A stretch of DNA of 64,000 nt from Mucilaginibacter celer (GTDB lineage: Bacteria > Bacteroidota > Bacteroidia > Sphingobacteriales > Sphingobacteriaceae): assembly GCF_003576455.2 (NCBI RefSeq), contig NZ_CP032869.1, positions 744,001-808,000 on the forward strand, given 5' to 3'. The stretch's first letter is position 1; the number at the start of each line of letters is the position of its first letter. The notes under the pieces are model-generated. The model ran no database searches. It was not told the DNA's origin and saw only the letters and a program-made list of their open reading frames with translations. Made by a program: the position numbers and the translations under genes. Shown here one piece after another: positions 8,425 to 17,414 of the stretch.

Positions 8425-10719
8425 ATGGTTAGGGTTTGGTTGATCTCGTTTATCTTTATTATATGTTCAGCTTCGGCTTATCCGCAAAATCATGCCGGTG
8501 AAAACGTCGCCCGTCTGCGCGACGAAATCAGTCGAAGTAAGCCGGACACTGACCGAATTAAGCTGCAATATAAAATTGCCGATTACTTCATCGATAAAAA
8601 GGGTTATTTCCAAATAGACAGAGATAGCTCTATTGCCGTCCTCAACCAGGCGCTTGCCCTGAGCAGGGCCCTTCATTCCGTTTCATTGGAAAATGAAACT
8701 TTGCTGCGGATCGGGAATTGTCACCTCCATGTCGACGATGTGGAGCAGGGTTCCCGGTTTTATCTCATGGTGATTGGGTATTATCAGGACACGCACAATC
8801 CGGATCTTGAGGCGCGGACCTGGGAAAGACTGGGTGATGCCTTAAACCGCGGACCTAAAACCATTGATAAAAAAATCGAGAACTACCAGCACGCCCGGAT
8901 GGTCTATGAACGGGCGCATGAACGCTTGAAAGCGATTCTGGTTTTCAAAAAGATTGCAGACATGCATATGGTACAGGGCAATTACGACCTGGCCGAAAGT
9001 GAATTGAAAACCGTTGTCCGTCAGCTCAGATCCGTGGGCTTTAAAAACCTGCATTTTACTTATGACCTGCTCGCCTCTCTGAGTAAACTCAAAGGTAATT
9101 TTCATAAGGAACTTTTTTACAAAACCGAAGTGATCAGCAGCATGGAAGCTACGGGAGACTATTCTTATGCTTCTTATTTTTATTTCAATATTGCAATGAC
9201 CTATTTTGACCTTGGCCTTTATGCCAAAAGTCGGGTTTTTTTTAATAAAGCGTTAGCATTCAGCCTGAAAGAAAAAAACTACAACAGGTATTTTGAAGCC
9301 CTGGCAAGCGTCGTTAAAACCCTGCTTGCAGAAGGAGAAAATACCGATGCACTGACATTTTTGACGGATAAGACCCAATTCATGCCGCCTGCAAACGATA
9401 CCCAGCGACAGTGGATGGATACAGCTTTCGGAAATTGTTACGAAAAGATGGGGGATATAACCAAAGCAGAATTTTATTACCGGGACCTCATCCGGCTTTC
9501 GGATGTCGATCTTAAAAATCAGGATTTTGAAGATTATCTGCGAAATTATAATACCGTCAGTAATTTTTATGTAGGTATCGGCCGCTATAAAGACGCAGGT
9601 TTATACCTTGACAAATTGCTGGGGATACCGGTGACGCTGATCAGACCTTCCGCGATGCGGCAGATACAGCTGCTGCAGTTTAAAGTTGATTCCGCATCAG
9701 GAAAATGGGTGGCCGCTATCCGGCATTACCAGCTGCACAAAAAAATAAATGATTCACTTTACAATGCCACCAATAAAAAGCTTTTGGAAGAAGTGGCGAT
9801 CAGGAATGAATCGGAGCGGAAAGACCGGAATCTCGAACTGCAATCCAAAAATATCCAGCTTTTACAAAAGCAAAGCCAGCTGGAACAAAATCAGGTGGAC
9901 AAGGCGAAGGCAATCAAAAACGTTGTACTCGCCGGATTTGTAATGGTGTCAGTTTTGCTGGCCCTGGTTTATAACCGTTATCGGCTGAAGCAACGCAGTA
10001 ACCTGCAGATGCAGGAAAAGCAGCGGATCATATCTGAAAAGAATACCGCCCTGGAGAAATTGCTCCGCGACAATGAGTGGCTGACGAGGGAGGCCCATCA
10101 CCGGGTTAAGAATAATATGCAGATGATCGTGAGCCTTCTCTCCTCACAGTCCCTCTATTTAAAAGATGGAGCGGCCTACGATGCGGTGGCGGACAGCAGG
10201 CACCGTATCCAGACCATGTCGCTGATCCACCAGAAACTTTACCGCGCGGATAATATGTCAACGGTCCCCATGCGTGGCTATATCAATGAACTCATCGATT
10301 ATCTGAAAGAGTTTTATAAAGCGAAACACGCCGTTGGTTTCATTGTACGTGTTGACCCTATTGAACTGGATGTCGTCCAGGCTATCCCGGTCGGGTTGCT
10401 TTTAAATGAAGCGGTCACCAATGCCTTCAAACATGCTTTTCCGCATCAGGGTCAGGATAAACTGACGGTCAGCCTGGAGCACATACAGGCCGATGAACTG
10501 TTGCTGATCATCAACGACAACGGCAAAGGCTTGCCTGTCGGGTTTGACAGTGATCAAACGAACTCATTCGGTATCAAGCTCATGAAAGGCCTGGCTGAAG
10601 AACTGAACGGAAAGTTGTCAATTTCCGAAGATCATGGTACCACCATAGCTGTCAGCTTTAAAAGAATTCAGCTCCGGAATTTCGCAATGGAGGATAATGA
10701 TGACACCGAAAGTCTCTAA
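8425..10719 (+). CDS. TPR-containing sensor histidine kinase (HisKA_2/HWE type)
   Basis: A 764-residue membrane sensor. ATG 8425 gives a signal peptide ending near 'SASAYPQ'; a TTG at 8416 is less likely. A periplasmic region of tetratricopeptide-like helical repeats spans roughly residues 25-440. A coiled coil and one transmembrane helix (about 500-520, 'NVVLAGFVMVSVLLALVY') follow. The dimerisation/phosphoacceptor box is EAHHRVKNNMQMI (His558/559), the HisKA_2 signature. The HATPase domain shows the N box LLLNEAVTNAFKHAF, G1 'INDNGKGLP' and G2 'FGIKLMKGL'. No response regulator is adjacent, so its partner is elsewhere. It is closely similar in architecture to the kinase at 17415-19751, suggesting duplication. 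Confidence 0.9.
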   Translation: MVRVWLISFIFIICSASAYPQNHAGENVARLRDEISRSKPDTDRIKLQYKIADYFIDKKGYFQIDRDSSIAVLNQALALSRALHSVSLENETLLRIGNCHLHVDDVEQGSRFYLMVIGYYQDTHNPDLEARTWERLGDALNRGPKTIDKKIENYQHARMVYERAHERLKAILVFKKIADMHMVQGNYDLAESELKTVVRQLRSVGFKNLHFTYDLLASLSKLKGNFHKELFYKTEVISSMEATGDYSYASYFYFNIAMTYFDLGLYAKSRVFFNKALAFSLKEKNYNRYFEALASVVKTLLAEGENTDALTFLTDKTQFMPPANDTQRQWMDTAFGNCYEKMGDITKAEFYYRDLIRLSDVDLKNQDFEDYLRNYNTVSNFYVGIGRYKDAGLYLDKLLGIPVTLIRPSAMRQIQLLQFKVDSASGKWVAAIRHYQLHKKINDSLYNATNKKLLEEVAIRNESERKDRNLELQSKNIQLLQKQSQLEQNQVDKAKAIKNVVLAGFVMVSVLLALVYNRYRLKQRSNLQMQEKQRIISEKNTALEKLLRDNEWLTREAHHRVKNNMQMIVSLLSSQSLYLKDGAAYDAVADSRHRIQTMSLIHQKLYRADNMSTVPMRGYINELIDYLKEFYKAKHAVGFIVRVDPIELDVVQAIPVGLLLNEAVTNAFKHAFPHQGQDKLTVSLEHIQADELLLIINDNGKGLPVGFDSDQTNSFGIKLMKGLAEELNGKLSISEDHGTTIAVSFKRIQLRNFAMEDNDDTESL

Positions 10720-10805
10720 ACCTGCCGGTGGCGATTGAAATCAACGGAGGAGCCGGTTATGCTGCATTACCTATTGCTTCTTTTCGTTTTTGCTTTTGCT
10801 GATTT

Positions 10806-10817
10806 ACGATATATCGG
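10806..10817. promoter_or_regulatory. ACGATATATCGT-type palindrome (copy 1)
   Basis: ACGATATATCGG lies in the 207-base gap before the HD-like gene, 109 bases from its start codon. The same element occurs at 34698 and 47037 at similar distances. Confidence 0.4.
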
Positions 10818-10926
10818 AACATCGGCTTCCCCGGGTTTTCTATAGTATGCAAATTATCAGCAGGTTAACTAAAGGCCTTTTTATTGAACAGGATAAGGAA
10901 GGACAGATAAGCATCCGTGTTAAGCA

Positions 10927-11529
10927 ATGGAATTTTCAGTATTACAGAAAAATGTAACCTCCCACATCAGTTCTTTATTTAAACTGCAGCAATCTGATAA
11001 ATTTCTTTATCATGACCTCAAACACGTCAACCGTACCATCGAGGCAGTTAAAATGCTGACTGCGCAAAGTAAGTTAAATGAACTGGGCACCTTTATAGTC
11101 GAAACGGCCGTGTCTTTTTACAGTACGGGTTTCCTGCTGGAAATGGAAAACGGCTTGTTTACCGCGGTACTGCTTGCGGAGGATCTTCTTAAAGAACATA
11201 ACGTACAGCAGGACATCAGACATGAAATCTGCGAGCTGATACTGGCCATGGACAAGAAATATAAGCGCGGCTTCCTGGAGGAACTGACTTATGATGCCAT
11301 TTCCTCTGATTACGGGGATCCAGCTTTTCCCGTCAGGCATAAATTGCTGGTAATGGAAAAAGAGACACTCGGCGGAGTTCTCGTGAATGAGAAGGAAAGC
11401 ATCATCGAAACGCTTAGTCAAATGAAAAGACACCGTTATTTTACCGTTCAGGGCTTGGATGCCTGGGATCGTGTTAAAACATTGAACATCACCCTGCTCG
11501 AGCATCAGCTTAGTCAGTTCGATAAATGA
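10927..11529 (+). CDS. Degenerate HD-superfamily-like protein
   Basis: A 200-residue helical protein with no membrane segment. The N-terminal 'YHDLKHVNRTIEAV' (28-41) matches the first-histidine motif of small HD-superfamily hydrolases (usual form YHNxxHxxxV). In the usual HD position, after 'ELGTFIVETAVSF', the sequence reads Y-S-T-G instead of HD. The following 'ENGLFTAVLLAEDLL' and 'EICELILAMDKK' keep the spacing of the family's later helices. The metal-binding HD pair therefore seems lost, suggesting a binding or regulatory role rather than catalysis. Similar HD-like domains occur in nucleotide-signalling proteins of Bacteroidota. The gene stands alone with a palindromic motif 109 bases upstream. 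Family assignment is by pattern only. Confidence 0.55.
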   Translation: MEFSVLQKNVTSHISSLFKLQQSDKFLYHDLKHVNRTIEAVKMLTAQSKLNELGTFIVETAVSFYSTGFLLEMENGLFTAVLLAEDLLKEHNVQQDIRHEICELILAMDKKYKRGFLEELTYDAISSDYGDPAFPVRHKLLVMEKETLGGVLVNEKESIIETLSQMKRHRYFTVQGLDAWDRVKTLNITLLEHQLSQFDK

Positions 11530-11621
11530 AAGGTGTCGGCTCTGCTGAAAACGCCTGATCAGGGGAACCACGACAAGGCTCCGGCTTTTTGGATAGCGCA
11601 GTGATGCGAAGCGGTTCCGGA

Positions 11622-12206
11622 TTATGCTGTAAAGCCCATCAAGGCCTTTACGGTTGCCGCGTTTTCTGGGGAGGTAAGGTGTCCGAGTAATTGAAATGCC
11701 ACCTCCACGGCAGTCGAAGGATTCCAGGATGTTATGATCTTGCTGTCGGTTACGATCGGTTCCTGCCGGATCTGTACGCCCATCTGGTGCAGTTGATCCT
11801 GCATACCGGGTTCCAGGTTATAGGTGGTACCGCTCCGACCGGATAAAATACCTGATTGTGCCACCGGGAAAGCGCCTGCACAGACAGAGGCGATCCATTT
11901 ATCTTCCTGGTGAAATGCCAGGATCAGTTTCGTGACGGCATCATCATAGGCCTGCTCGTAAAAACGGTATTCGCCAAAACCTCCCGGCACGGCCAGCGCT
12001 GCGTATTCCGCTATAACGATGTCACTGAGCAGGTAATCAGTCACAGCTTTCTGGCCGAAAGCGCTGTTAACCTCTTTTGACAGTCCGCAGGTATAAAGCC
12101 TGGTGTTTTGATCGCCTTCCATCATGTTCCAGCCGATCACATCGATAAAGACGCTTGCTTCATAAAATTCAAAGCCCTCGATAAGCAACAACAATACTTT
12201 TTTCAT
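11622..12206 (-). CDS. DJ-1/PfpI-family protein
   Basis: A 194-residue DJ-1/PfpI-superfamily protein. ATG 12206 (MKKVLLLLIEGFEFYEAS) is chosen because the family begins directly with this first strand; the open frame continues 37 codons further. Glu16 in the 'GFEFYEAS' segment and the nucleophile elbow ASVCAGAF (Cys109) are the family's conserved Glu-Cys pair. 'LAVPGGFGEY' (about 71-80) is the typical second glycine turn. Close relatives act as glyoxalase III/deglycase, redox sensor or AraC-like amidase domains. No DNA-binding domain is attached. It is convergent with the HD-like gene and appears monocistronic. Confidence 0.88.
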   Translation of the reverse strand: MKKVLLLLIEGFEFYEASVFIDVIGWNMMEGDQNTRLYTCGLSKEVNSAFGQKAVTDYLLSDIVIAEYAALAVPGGFGEYRFYEQAYDDAVTKLILAFHQEDKWIASVCAGAFPVAQSGILSGRSGTTYNLEPGMQDQLHQMGVQIRQEPIVTDSKIITSWNPSTAVEVAFQLLGHLTSPENAATVKALMGFTA

Positions 12207-12364
12207 GGCGATCCCTGTTTTAAACAAAGATCGCATCTGGTTTCCATTAAACCTGCTTTTGTTTTTTTTCGCAGGATTGATTTTTCCTTTTGACCTGAAA
12301 TTAGAGAATTGAAGCATCAGGGATGTCGGCTCAATACGAACTGACGTTTTTTTTATGTTGATTT

Positions 12365-12376
12365 ATGATATATAGT
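12365..12376. promoter_or_regulatory. Weak variant of the ACGATATATCGT palindrome
   Basis: ATGATATATAGT lies 126 bases upstream of the SurA-like start. It differs from the consensus at two positions, so it may be chance. Confidence 0.2.
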
Positions 12377-12502
12377 AAAGAATTAAGCGACTTGAATTTA
12401 AAAGATGTTTACTGCCAAATAATTACGTGATGGCATTGAAATTGAATAAAGGGGCTATTTGAATCCGGGCGGGAATAGACCTTCGGATGCATACTTTTAT
12501 CC

Positions 12503-13909
12503 ATGAATAAACTATTTTTATCACTTATTGCTTCAATTACTTTATCAGCGGCGTCGTATGCGCAGGAAGATACAACGAAAGCAGTTAAAACGGGAAAAAC
12601 ACTTGACAAGATCGTGGCTGTCGTCGGGAACAGCCCCATTTTACTTTCTGACATCGAATTATCTTATGCAAATTTTCTGGTGCAGGGTAATCAGCCTGAT
12701 CCCGCTGTTAAATCAAGGATATTACAGACGCTGCTTACACAGAAGCTGCTCGCCCAGCAGGCTGCGATCGACAGTATTGACGTCAAAGACGACGAGGTCG
12801 ACGCGAACGTGGACCGCCGCATGCGTGAAATGATGCAGCGCGCCGGGGGGCAGGATAAACTGGAAGCTTTTTTAGGCCGTACGGTCATCCAGTATAAGGA
12901 CGAGATCCGCCCGGACCTGAGAGAACAGATGGTGGCCCAGAAGATGCAGCAGAAAATCACCGAAAAGCTGAACGTGACGCCCCAGGAGGTGAGAAACTAT
13001 TTTAATGCAATCCCCAAAGACAGCCTGCCGTCATTTAATAAAGAAGTCGAAGTCGGCGAGATCGTTTTCCAGCCCAAGCTGAATAAAGAAGAGAAGGGTG
13101 TCTACAGGGCAAAAGCGGAAGACCTGAGACAACGCGTTAAAAAAGGGGAGGATTTCGCAACCCTAGCCAGGCTATACTCCCAGGATCCGGGATCTGCTCC
13201 TGAAGGCGGTGACCTGGGGTTTGCCGACCGTACCATCTTTGTGAAGGAGTTTACAGCTACGGCATTCAGACTGAAAGCGGGTGAGTTATCCCCCGTGTTT
13301 GAAACAGACTTCGGGTTTCATTTCTTACAGGTGATAGAAAGACGGGGAGAGCAGGTGCATGTGCGGCATATATTGATCTCTCCGGTGATCACCCAAGCCA
13401 GCCTGGACCGGGCAAGGGTTAAAGCGGACAGCATTTATCAACTGATGACGGCCCATAGAAAGGACCTCGATTTTTCAGCAGCGGCAAGCTATTATTCTGA
13501 TGAAAAGGATACGAAGTATAATGGCGGAATGTTGTTGAATTCTGAAGATGTCCAGTCACGCTCCACCTACATACCAACCGACAAGCTGGATCCGAAGGTC
13601 GCGTTGATGGTGGATACCATGAAAACCGGGGAAATCGCGAGGCCTGAACTATTCACAGGGGCGGACGGGAAAAAAAGCTACAAGATACTTTACCTGAAAT
13701 CGGTGATCAATGCCCACAAGGCCAGCCTGGATCAGGATTTTGCCAAACTAAAGGAATATGCCCTTGCCGACAAAACGAATAAAACGGTCAGTAAGTGGTT
13801 TGATAAAAGACGGAAAGAAACATTTATAAAACTGGCTCCGGAATACCAGGGATTCGCGGTTCTTCAAAAATGGACGAACGCCTCCGGGGAGAACCCGGTG
13901 CGCAGGTGA
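12503..13909 (+). CDS. surA: SurA-like periplasmic peptidyl-prolyl isomerase/chaperone
   Basis: A 468-residue protein with a signal peptide (cleavage near SYA-QED). Residues about 35-175 form the SurA N-terminal chaperone module ('DKIVAVVGNSPILLSDIELSY', 'LTQKLLAQQAAID'). Two parvulin-type domains follow, roughly 178-285 ('FATLARLYSQDPGSAPEGGDLGF') and 287-395 ('VHVRHILISPV', 'YNGGML'). The first keeps the EGGDLG motif of active rotamases. The second is more diverged. It probably assists folding of outer-membrane barrel proteins such as the SusC and Omp85 proteins in this window. It is transcribed alone and followed by a strong terminator. The gene symbol is given by architecture. Confidence 0.85.
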   Translation: MNKLFLSLIASITLSAASYAQEDTTKAVKTGKTLDKIVAVVGNSPILLSDIELSYANFLVQGNQPDPAVKSRILQTLLTQKLLAQQAAIDSIDVKDDEVDANVDRRMREMMQRAGGQDKLEAFLGRTVIQYKDEIRPDLREQMVAQKMQQKITEKLNVTPQEVRNYFNAIPKDSLPSFNKEVEVGEIVFQPKLNKEEKGVYRAKAEDLRQRVKKGEDFATLARLYSQDPGSAPEGGDLGFADRTIFVKEFTATAFRLKAGELSPVFETDFGFHFLQVIERRGEQVHVRHILISPVITQASLDRARVKADSIYQLMTAHRKDLDFSAAASYYSDEKDTKYNGGMLLNSEDVQSRSTYIPTDKLDPKVALMVDTMKTGEIARPELFTGADGKKSYKILYLKSVINAHKASLDQDFAKLKEYALADKTNKTVSKWFDKRRKETFIKLAPEYQGFAVLQKWTNASGENPVRR

Positions 13910-14031
13910 TACAGTCTTCATGTTCCGGCAACCGGTGTGGACGCTGCTTTGTATGAAGCGACAATACGGATTTGCTCATTTGTCCGGGATCTGAGCCATT
14001 TAACAGGATAAAAGAGGATAAAAGGAAAATT

Positions 14032-14068
14032 GGGTAAGTTCCGCTTTGCAGGCGGAACTTACCCTTTT
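14032..14068. terminator. Strong terminator between surA-like and ALDH genes
   Basis: A perfect 13-pair stem (GGGTAAGTTCCGC / GCGGAACTTACCC) with a 7-base loop, followed by TTTT on the plus strand and a T-rich run on the minus strand. It probably serves both convergent genes. Confidence 0.9.
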
Positions 14069-14122
14069 AGGTATGAGTACCTGATCAGATTTAATGTCCT
14101 GGTCTATATCCCGGAAACCAGG

Positions 14123-15502
14123 TTAATATTCAAACCACAATTGCTGGGCTTCAGCTGTTTCTTTAGTGAACGGTGGAAACAGGTGATCAATGGCCACATC
14201 CGCAGGGGAAACCAATATTGATTTCGGATGTGTCAGCGCTTCATAACCGTATTTGCCATAGTAATTACCGAGACCGGAATTACCGACCCCGCCGTAAGGC
14301 ATAGATTCTACATATAAATTCACATTGCTCTGATTGATGGCGCCTCCGCCGAAAGACACGGAGTTCAAAATGAAGTCGATATTGGTTTGGTTGCGGCTGA
14401 AAATGAAAGCGGCCAGAGGTTTCGCTTTACTTTTGATGTTCTTTACTACTTCCTTAAGATCTGAATAGATGATGACCGGTAATATCGGGCCGAAAATTTC
14501 ATCGTCCATAATCGGGTCAGACCACATTACCGGATAAAGGATGGTGGGCGCGAGATATTTTGCTTCGTCGTCGAAATCGCCTCCCGCAATAACCTTATCC
14601 TGATCGATCAGCGCCGCGAGCCTTTTAACTTCTTTAGGGCTGATGATCCGGTCATAGTCGGGGTTGTTCTTGGGGTCGGGACCAAACATATCCAGCAGCG
14701 CTTTTCTCGCTTCCTCAACAAATTCTCCGGCTACGGATTCGTGTACATAGGCATATCCCGGAGATGTGCACCACTGTCCACCCCAGGCGGTAGCTCCCCA
14801 GGCGAGTTTTTTCGCTGCGTCCTTAACGTTAGCGGTTTCATCAACGATACCTGGATTTTGTCCCCCAAGTTCCAGCAATACCGGTGTTAAATTTTCAGCA
14901 GCGGCCCGCATGACTATTTTGCCAACTTTTACGCTGCCCGTAAAAAAAATAAAATCGAAAGGTAGTGCCAGTAATTGCGTTACCACCTCTTTATCGCCCC
15001 TGACCATCGTTACGGCCTCGGGTTCAAAATATTCAGCAACACATCTTGCGAAAACCTCGGCGGAAGCTGGTACGGCTTCACTTGTCTTTAAAATAACCGT
15101 GTTGCCGGCGGAAAGGGCCGCTATCGCAGGCAGCAATAATAAAATAACAGGGCCGTTAAATGGCCCGATAACAAGAGAAACGCCAAAAGGCTCCCGGTAC
15201 GTTACTGCAGTATGACCTGTTTTTGCCAGCGCTTTCGGCATAGGGGCAGGTACCGGTTTCATCCATTCCTTTAGTTGCGACCTGGTAAAGGCAATGGTAC
15301 CTAAAGGAGCCATGATCTCAAAGGCCTGTTCATTCGAGGCTGTCTTAAAGTCTTTTCCCAGGGCCTCCCTGATGTCATCTTGTTTTTCTATCAACAGGCG
15401 TTCCAGCCGGTCCAGCTGTTCAATACGCCATTCATAGCTTTTAGTAATGTCCGTGTTGAAATAGGCTTTTTGTTTGTCAAATAATTCTTGAAACTGATTC
15501 AT
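14123..15502 (-). CDS. Aldehyde dehydrogenase (ALDH3-like)
   Basis: A 459-residue NAD(P)-dependent aldehyde dehydrogenase. Its length, short N-terminus and the 'MNQFQELFDKQKAYF' start fit the ALDH3 (class 3, fatty/aryl aldehyde) group. Visible catalytic elements are Asn116 in GPFNGP, 'FFTGSVKVGK' (nucleotide loop), Glu211 in ELGGQNPG and nucleophile Cys245 in GGQWCTSPG. 'EIFGPILPV' (late cofactor contact) and 'PYGGVGNSGLGNYYGKYGYEALTH' are the usual class 3 C-terminal motifs. The gene lies 126 bases downstream of the SDR gene on the same strand, so the pair probably oxidises or reduces related alcohol/aldehyde substrates. Confidence 0.93.
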   Translation of the reverse strand: MNQFQELFDKQKAYFNTDITKSYEWRIEQLDRLERLLIEKQDDIREALGKDFKTASNEQAFEIMAPLGTIAFTRSQLKEWMKPVPAPMPKALAKTGHTAVTYREPFGVSLVIGPFNGPVILLLLPAIAALSAGNTVILKTSEAVPASAEVFARCVAEYFEPEAVTMVRGDKEVVTQLLALPFDFIFFTGSVKVGKIVMRAAAENLTPVLLELGGQNPGIVDETANVKDAAKKLAWGATAWGGQWCTSPGYAYVHESVAGEFVEEARKALLDMFGPDPKNNPDYDRIISPKEVKRLAALIDQDKVIAGGDFDDEAKYLAPTILYPVMWSDPIMDDEIFGPILPVIIYSDLKEVVKNIKSKAKPLAAFIFSRNQTNIDFILNSVSFGGGAINQSNVNLYVESMPYGGVGNSGLGNYYGKYGYEALTHPKSILVSPADVAIDHLFPPFTKETAEAQQLWFEY

Positions 15503-15628
15503 AATTTAAACTAAATGTTGGATTTTGGTTTCAGGACCCAAGGCCGGGCGCTTCAAAGCCTTGATCCCAGTGAATATTGATAATAATAAGATGTTTAGCC
15601 CGGTAATGCTGTCGCTCTGATATTGGAA

Positions 15629-16486
15629 TTACAAAATATGATGTCCATCTGCAACGTCGGTATCACCGGATATACTTTCCCATTCGGCTATAACCGCCGC
15701 GGTTTTTTCAGTGCTTTTGCGGAACATACTGATCGAATCCTTACCTATAGGCAATTGAACAGGAGGGTTTCCGGCATGTGCCAGGTCTGCCACTATACGG
15801 GCAAGTTTTAAAGGATCACCCGGTTGCCTGCCATGCAGAGTATCTCCGGCGCTGCGCATAGGGCCCACTGTAGATTCGTAGTCGTCGATCACATTTCGGG
15901 AAAGGCTAAATGAACCGGGACTCAGGAAAGAAGTACGGAAAAGCCCGGGTTCGACCGCAGTAACTTTTATGCCCAATGGTTCCAGTTCTGCCGCAAGTCC
16001 TTTCGACAAGCCCTCTACCGCAAACTTAGTGGAGCCGTATAGCGCCCAGCCAGGAATAGCATCAAACCCAAAAAGTGAGGAAAAGTTAATGATATGTCCG
16101 GACCGGTTCTTCCGCATATGCGGAAGAACCGCACGGATAACATTCAGCAATCCGAATACATTGGTTTCGTATTGTTGTTTGACTTCTGCATCTGTTGCCT
16201 CCTCAATCGCTGTAATGATCCCGAATCCAGCATTGTTGATCAATACATCGATCCTGCCGAATGCCAGTAAGCCCTCGGCAACAGCTTCCCGGATCTGCCC
16301 TTCATTGGTCACATCCATGATAGTGATCAAGAGATTGTGATTTTTATTGAGTAAGGCCGCCAGTACTTCCGGCTTGCTCCTGACCGTTGCAATTACTTTA
16401 TCCCCGTTTTCCAAGGCCGCTCTGGCGATCTCTAATCCGAAGCCACTCGATGCTCCGGTAATAAACAGTACTTTTTGAATTTTCAT
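15629..16486 (-). CDS. Short-chain dehydrogenase/reductase (SDR)
   Basis: A classical SDR, 285 residues from the preferred ATG 16486. ATG 16510 would add 8 residues and has a slightly better GGA upstream. The glycine motif TGASSGFG (10-17), NNAG (84-87), the Ser pair in 'INFSSLFG' (about 136-137) and Tyr150/Lys154 in 'YGSTK' form a complete catalytic set. An Arg after the second strand ('ATVRSK') suggests NADPH use. It is the likely first gene of an SDR-ALDH operon. A TACTTTATTTCG-type element lies 89-113 bases upstream. The substrate is unknown. Confidence 0.92.
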   Translation of the reverse strand: MKIQKVLFITGASSGFGLEIARAALENGDKVIATVRSKPEVLAALLNKNHNLLITIMDVTNEGQIREAVAEGLLAFGRIDVLINNAGFGIITAIEEATDAEVKQQYETNVFGLLNVIRAVLPHMRKNRSGHIINFSSLFGFDAIPGWALYGSTKFAVEGLSKGLAAELEPLGIKVTAVEPGLFRTSFLSPGSFSLSRNVIDDYESTVGPMRSAGDTLHGRQPGDPLKLARIVADLAHAGNPPVQLPIGKDSISMFRKSTEKTAAVIAEWESISGDTDVADGHHIL

Positions 16487-16510
16487 AGTTTTATCAGATT
16501 TGATTATCAT

Positions 16511-17019
16511 GTTTCCGATATCACTACCTGCTAAATTAAGACCATAGGCTATTTCTTTACTAATCTGTTACTTGCGTGGAAGTTTGAGGGGAATTCCTTA
16601 CTTTATTTCGTTATACAACTATTTGGAATGCCGGATTTCGTACCGGTGCACAATTTCCTTGGTTAACTTCGATTTGAGCTAAGAGATTTACAAAAGCCGT
16701 GTATTGATTATGGTGCGGCGCACCGAGGCGTTACCCTTAGCTTGCCACTTCAAATCTACCTTCATTAGCTATATAGCCGGTAGAAGTGCATAATGATATA
16801 AGAAATTGTCACTAGACGGTTAATTTCTACTTTTCTCATTGAGATCAGATACCTGGTTTCCATGATGTCAGCCTCTTAGCAGCGATATCGTTTCAAACCG
16901 CACACATTATATGTAATATTTTTGAATGAGTTAGTTGTACTGTTTTTAAGCTAACTTTTGCGCTGTTTCATCGCTTGGCCTACCCGGCACAAAAACTTTG
17001 ATTCGAAAACCTTCTGTTT
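16511..17019. other. Non-coding gap between SDR and small ORF
   Basis: About 500 AT-rich bases. No gene is supported here. The only feature noted is the regulatory-type element at 16599-16626. Confidence 0.5.
16599..16626. promoter_or_regulatory. TACTTTATTTCG element upstream of SDR
   Basis: The exact 12-mer TACTTTATTTCG (16599-16610) is followed by GTT-N4-AAC spacing and TATTT. The site at 17284 has almost the same layout, with one extra base. Confidence 0.4.
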
Positions 17020-17187
17020 TCAATGCCATAAGTTCTTCAGGATTGCCCGAAAGTTAGCGCTTAGTGGTCCGGCGCCAGACTTAAAATTATCTTCTCCATG
17101 CCGGCCAGAGATGATTGCCGCGTAAAAAATCAATATCACGCAGGTAAGTTGTATAAGTCTCAATGCGATCATTACTATCGTTTCCAT
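17020..17187 (-). CDS. Candidate small single-pass membrane protein, 55 aa
   Basis: A 55-codon ORF starting at ATG 17187. The first ~27 residues form a hydrophobic helix ('IQLTCVILIFYAAIISG'), followed by a short polar tail ending in 'ILKNLWH'. I recognise no family. Support for it being real is the membrane-protein-like composition and a TACTTTATTTCG element 97 bases upstream, the same distance seen for the NmrA-like gene. Against it, the ribosome binding site is weak and the ORF is short. It lies between the SDR-ALDH unit and the TPR kinase gene, all on the minus strand. Confidence 0.35.
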   Translation of the reverse strand: METIVMIALRLIQLTCVILIFYAAIISGRHGEDNFKSGAGPLSANFRAILKNLWH

Positions 17188-17283
17188 ATCTCAGTCTTTA
17201 ACTTTCGATAGAAATCAATTATTAATCCTTGATTTAACTATTTGTAAATGAATTACTTATATTTTTTAGTCCGGATTGATTGC

Positions 17284-17311
17284 TACTTTATTTCGTTGAT
17301 CAACCTATTTT
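17284..17311. promoter_or_regulatory. TACTTTATTTCG element with GTTGATCAAC palindrome
   Basis: The 12-mer TACTTTATTTCG (17284-17295) runs into the perfect 10-base palindrome GTTGATCAAC (17295-17304) and then CTATTTT. It lies between the 3' end of the kinase gene (17415) and the small ORF start (17187). Confidence 0.4.
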
Positions 17312-17414
17312 CGGACGGAGGATTAGTTAGAGACACATTTTAAAGGAAAAACCGTCTGCCCGGTTGGGCCTGGTTGTCGCCGTTAAGTGATTTAATCGCA
17401 CTGAGTCCTGCGTT

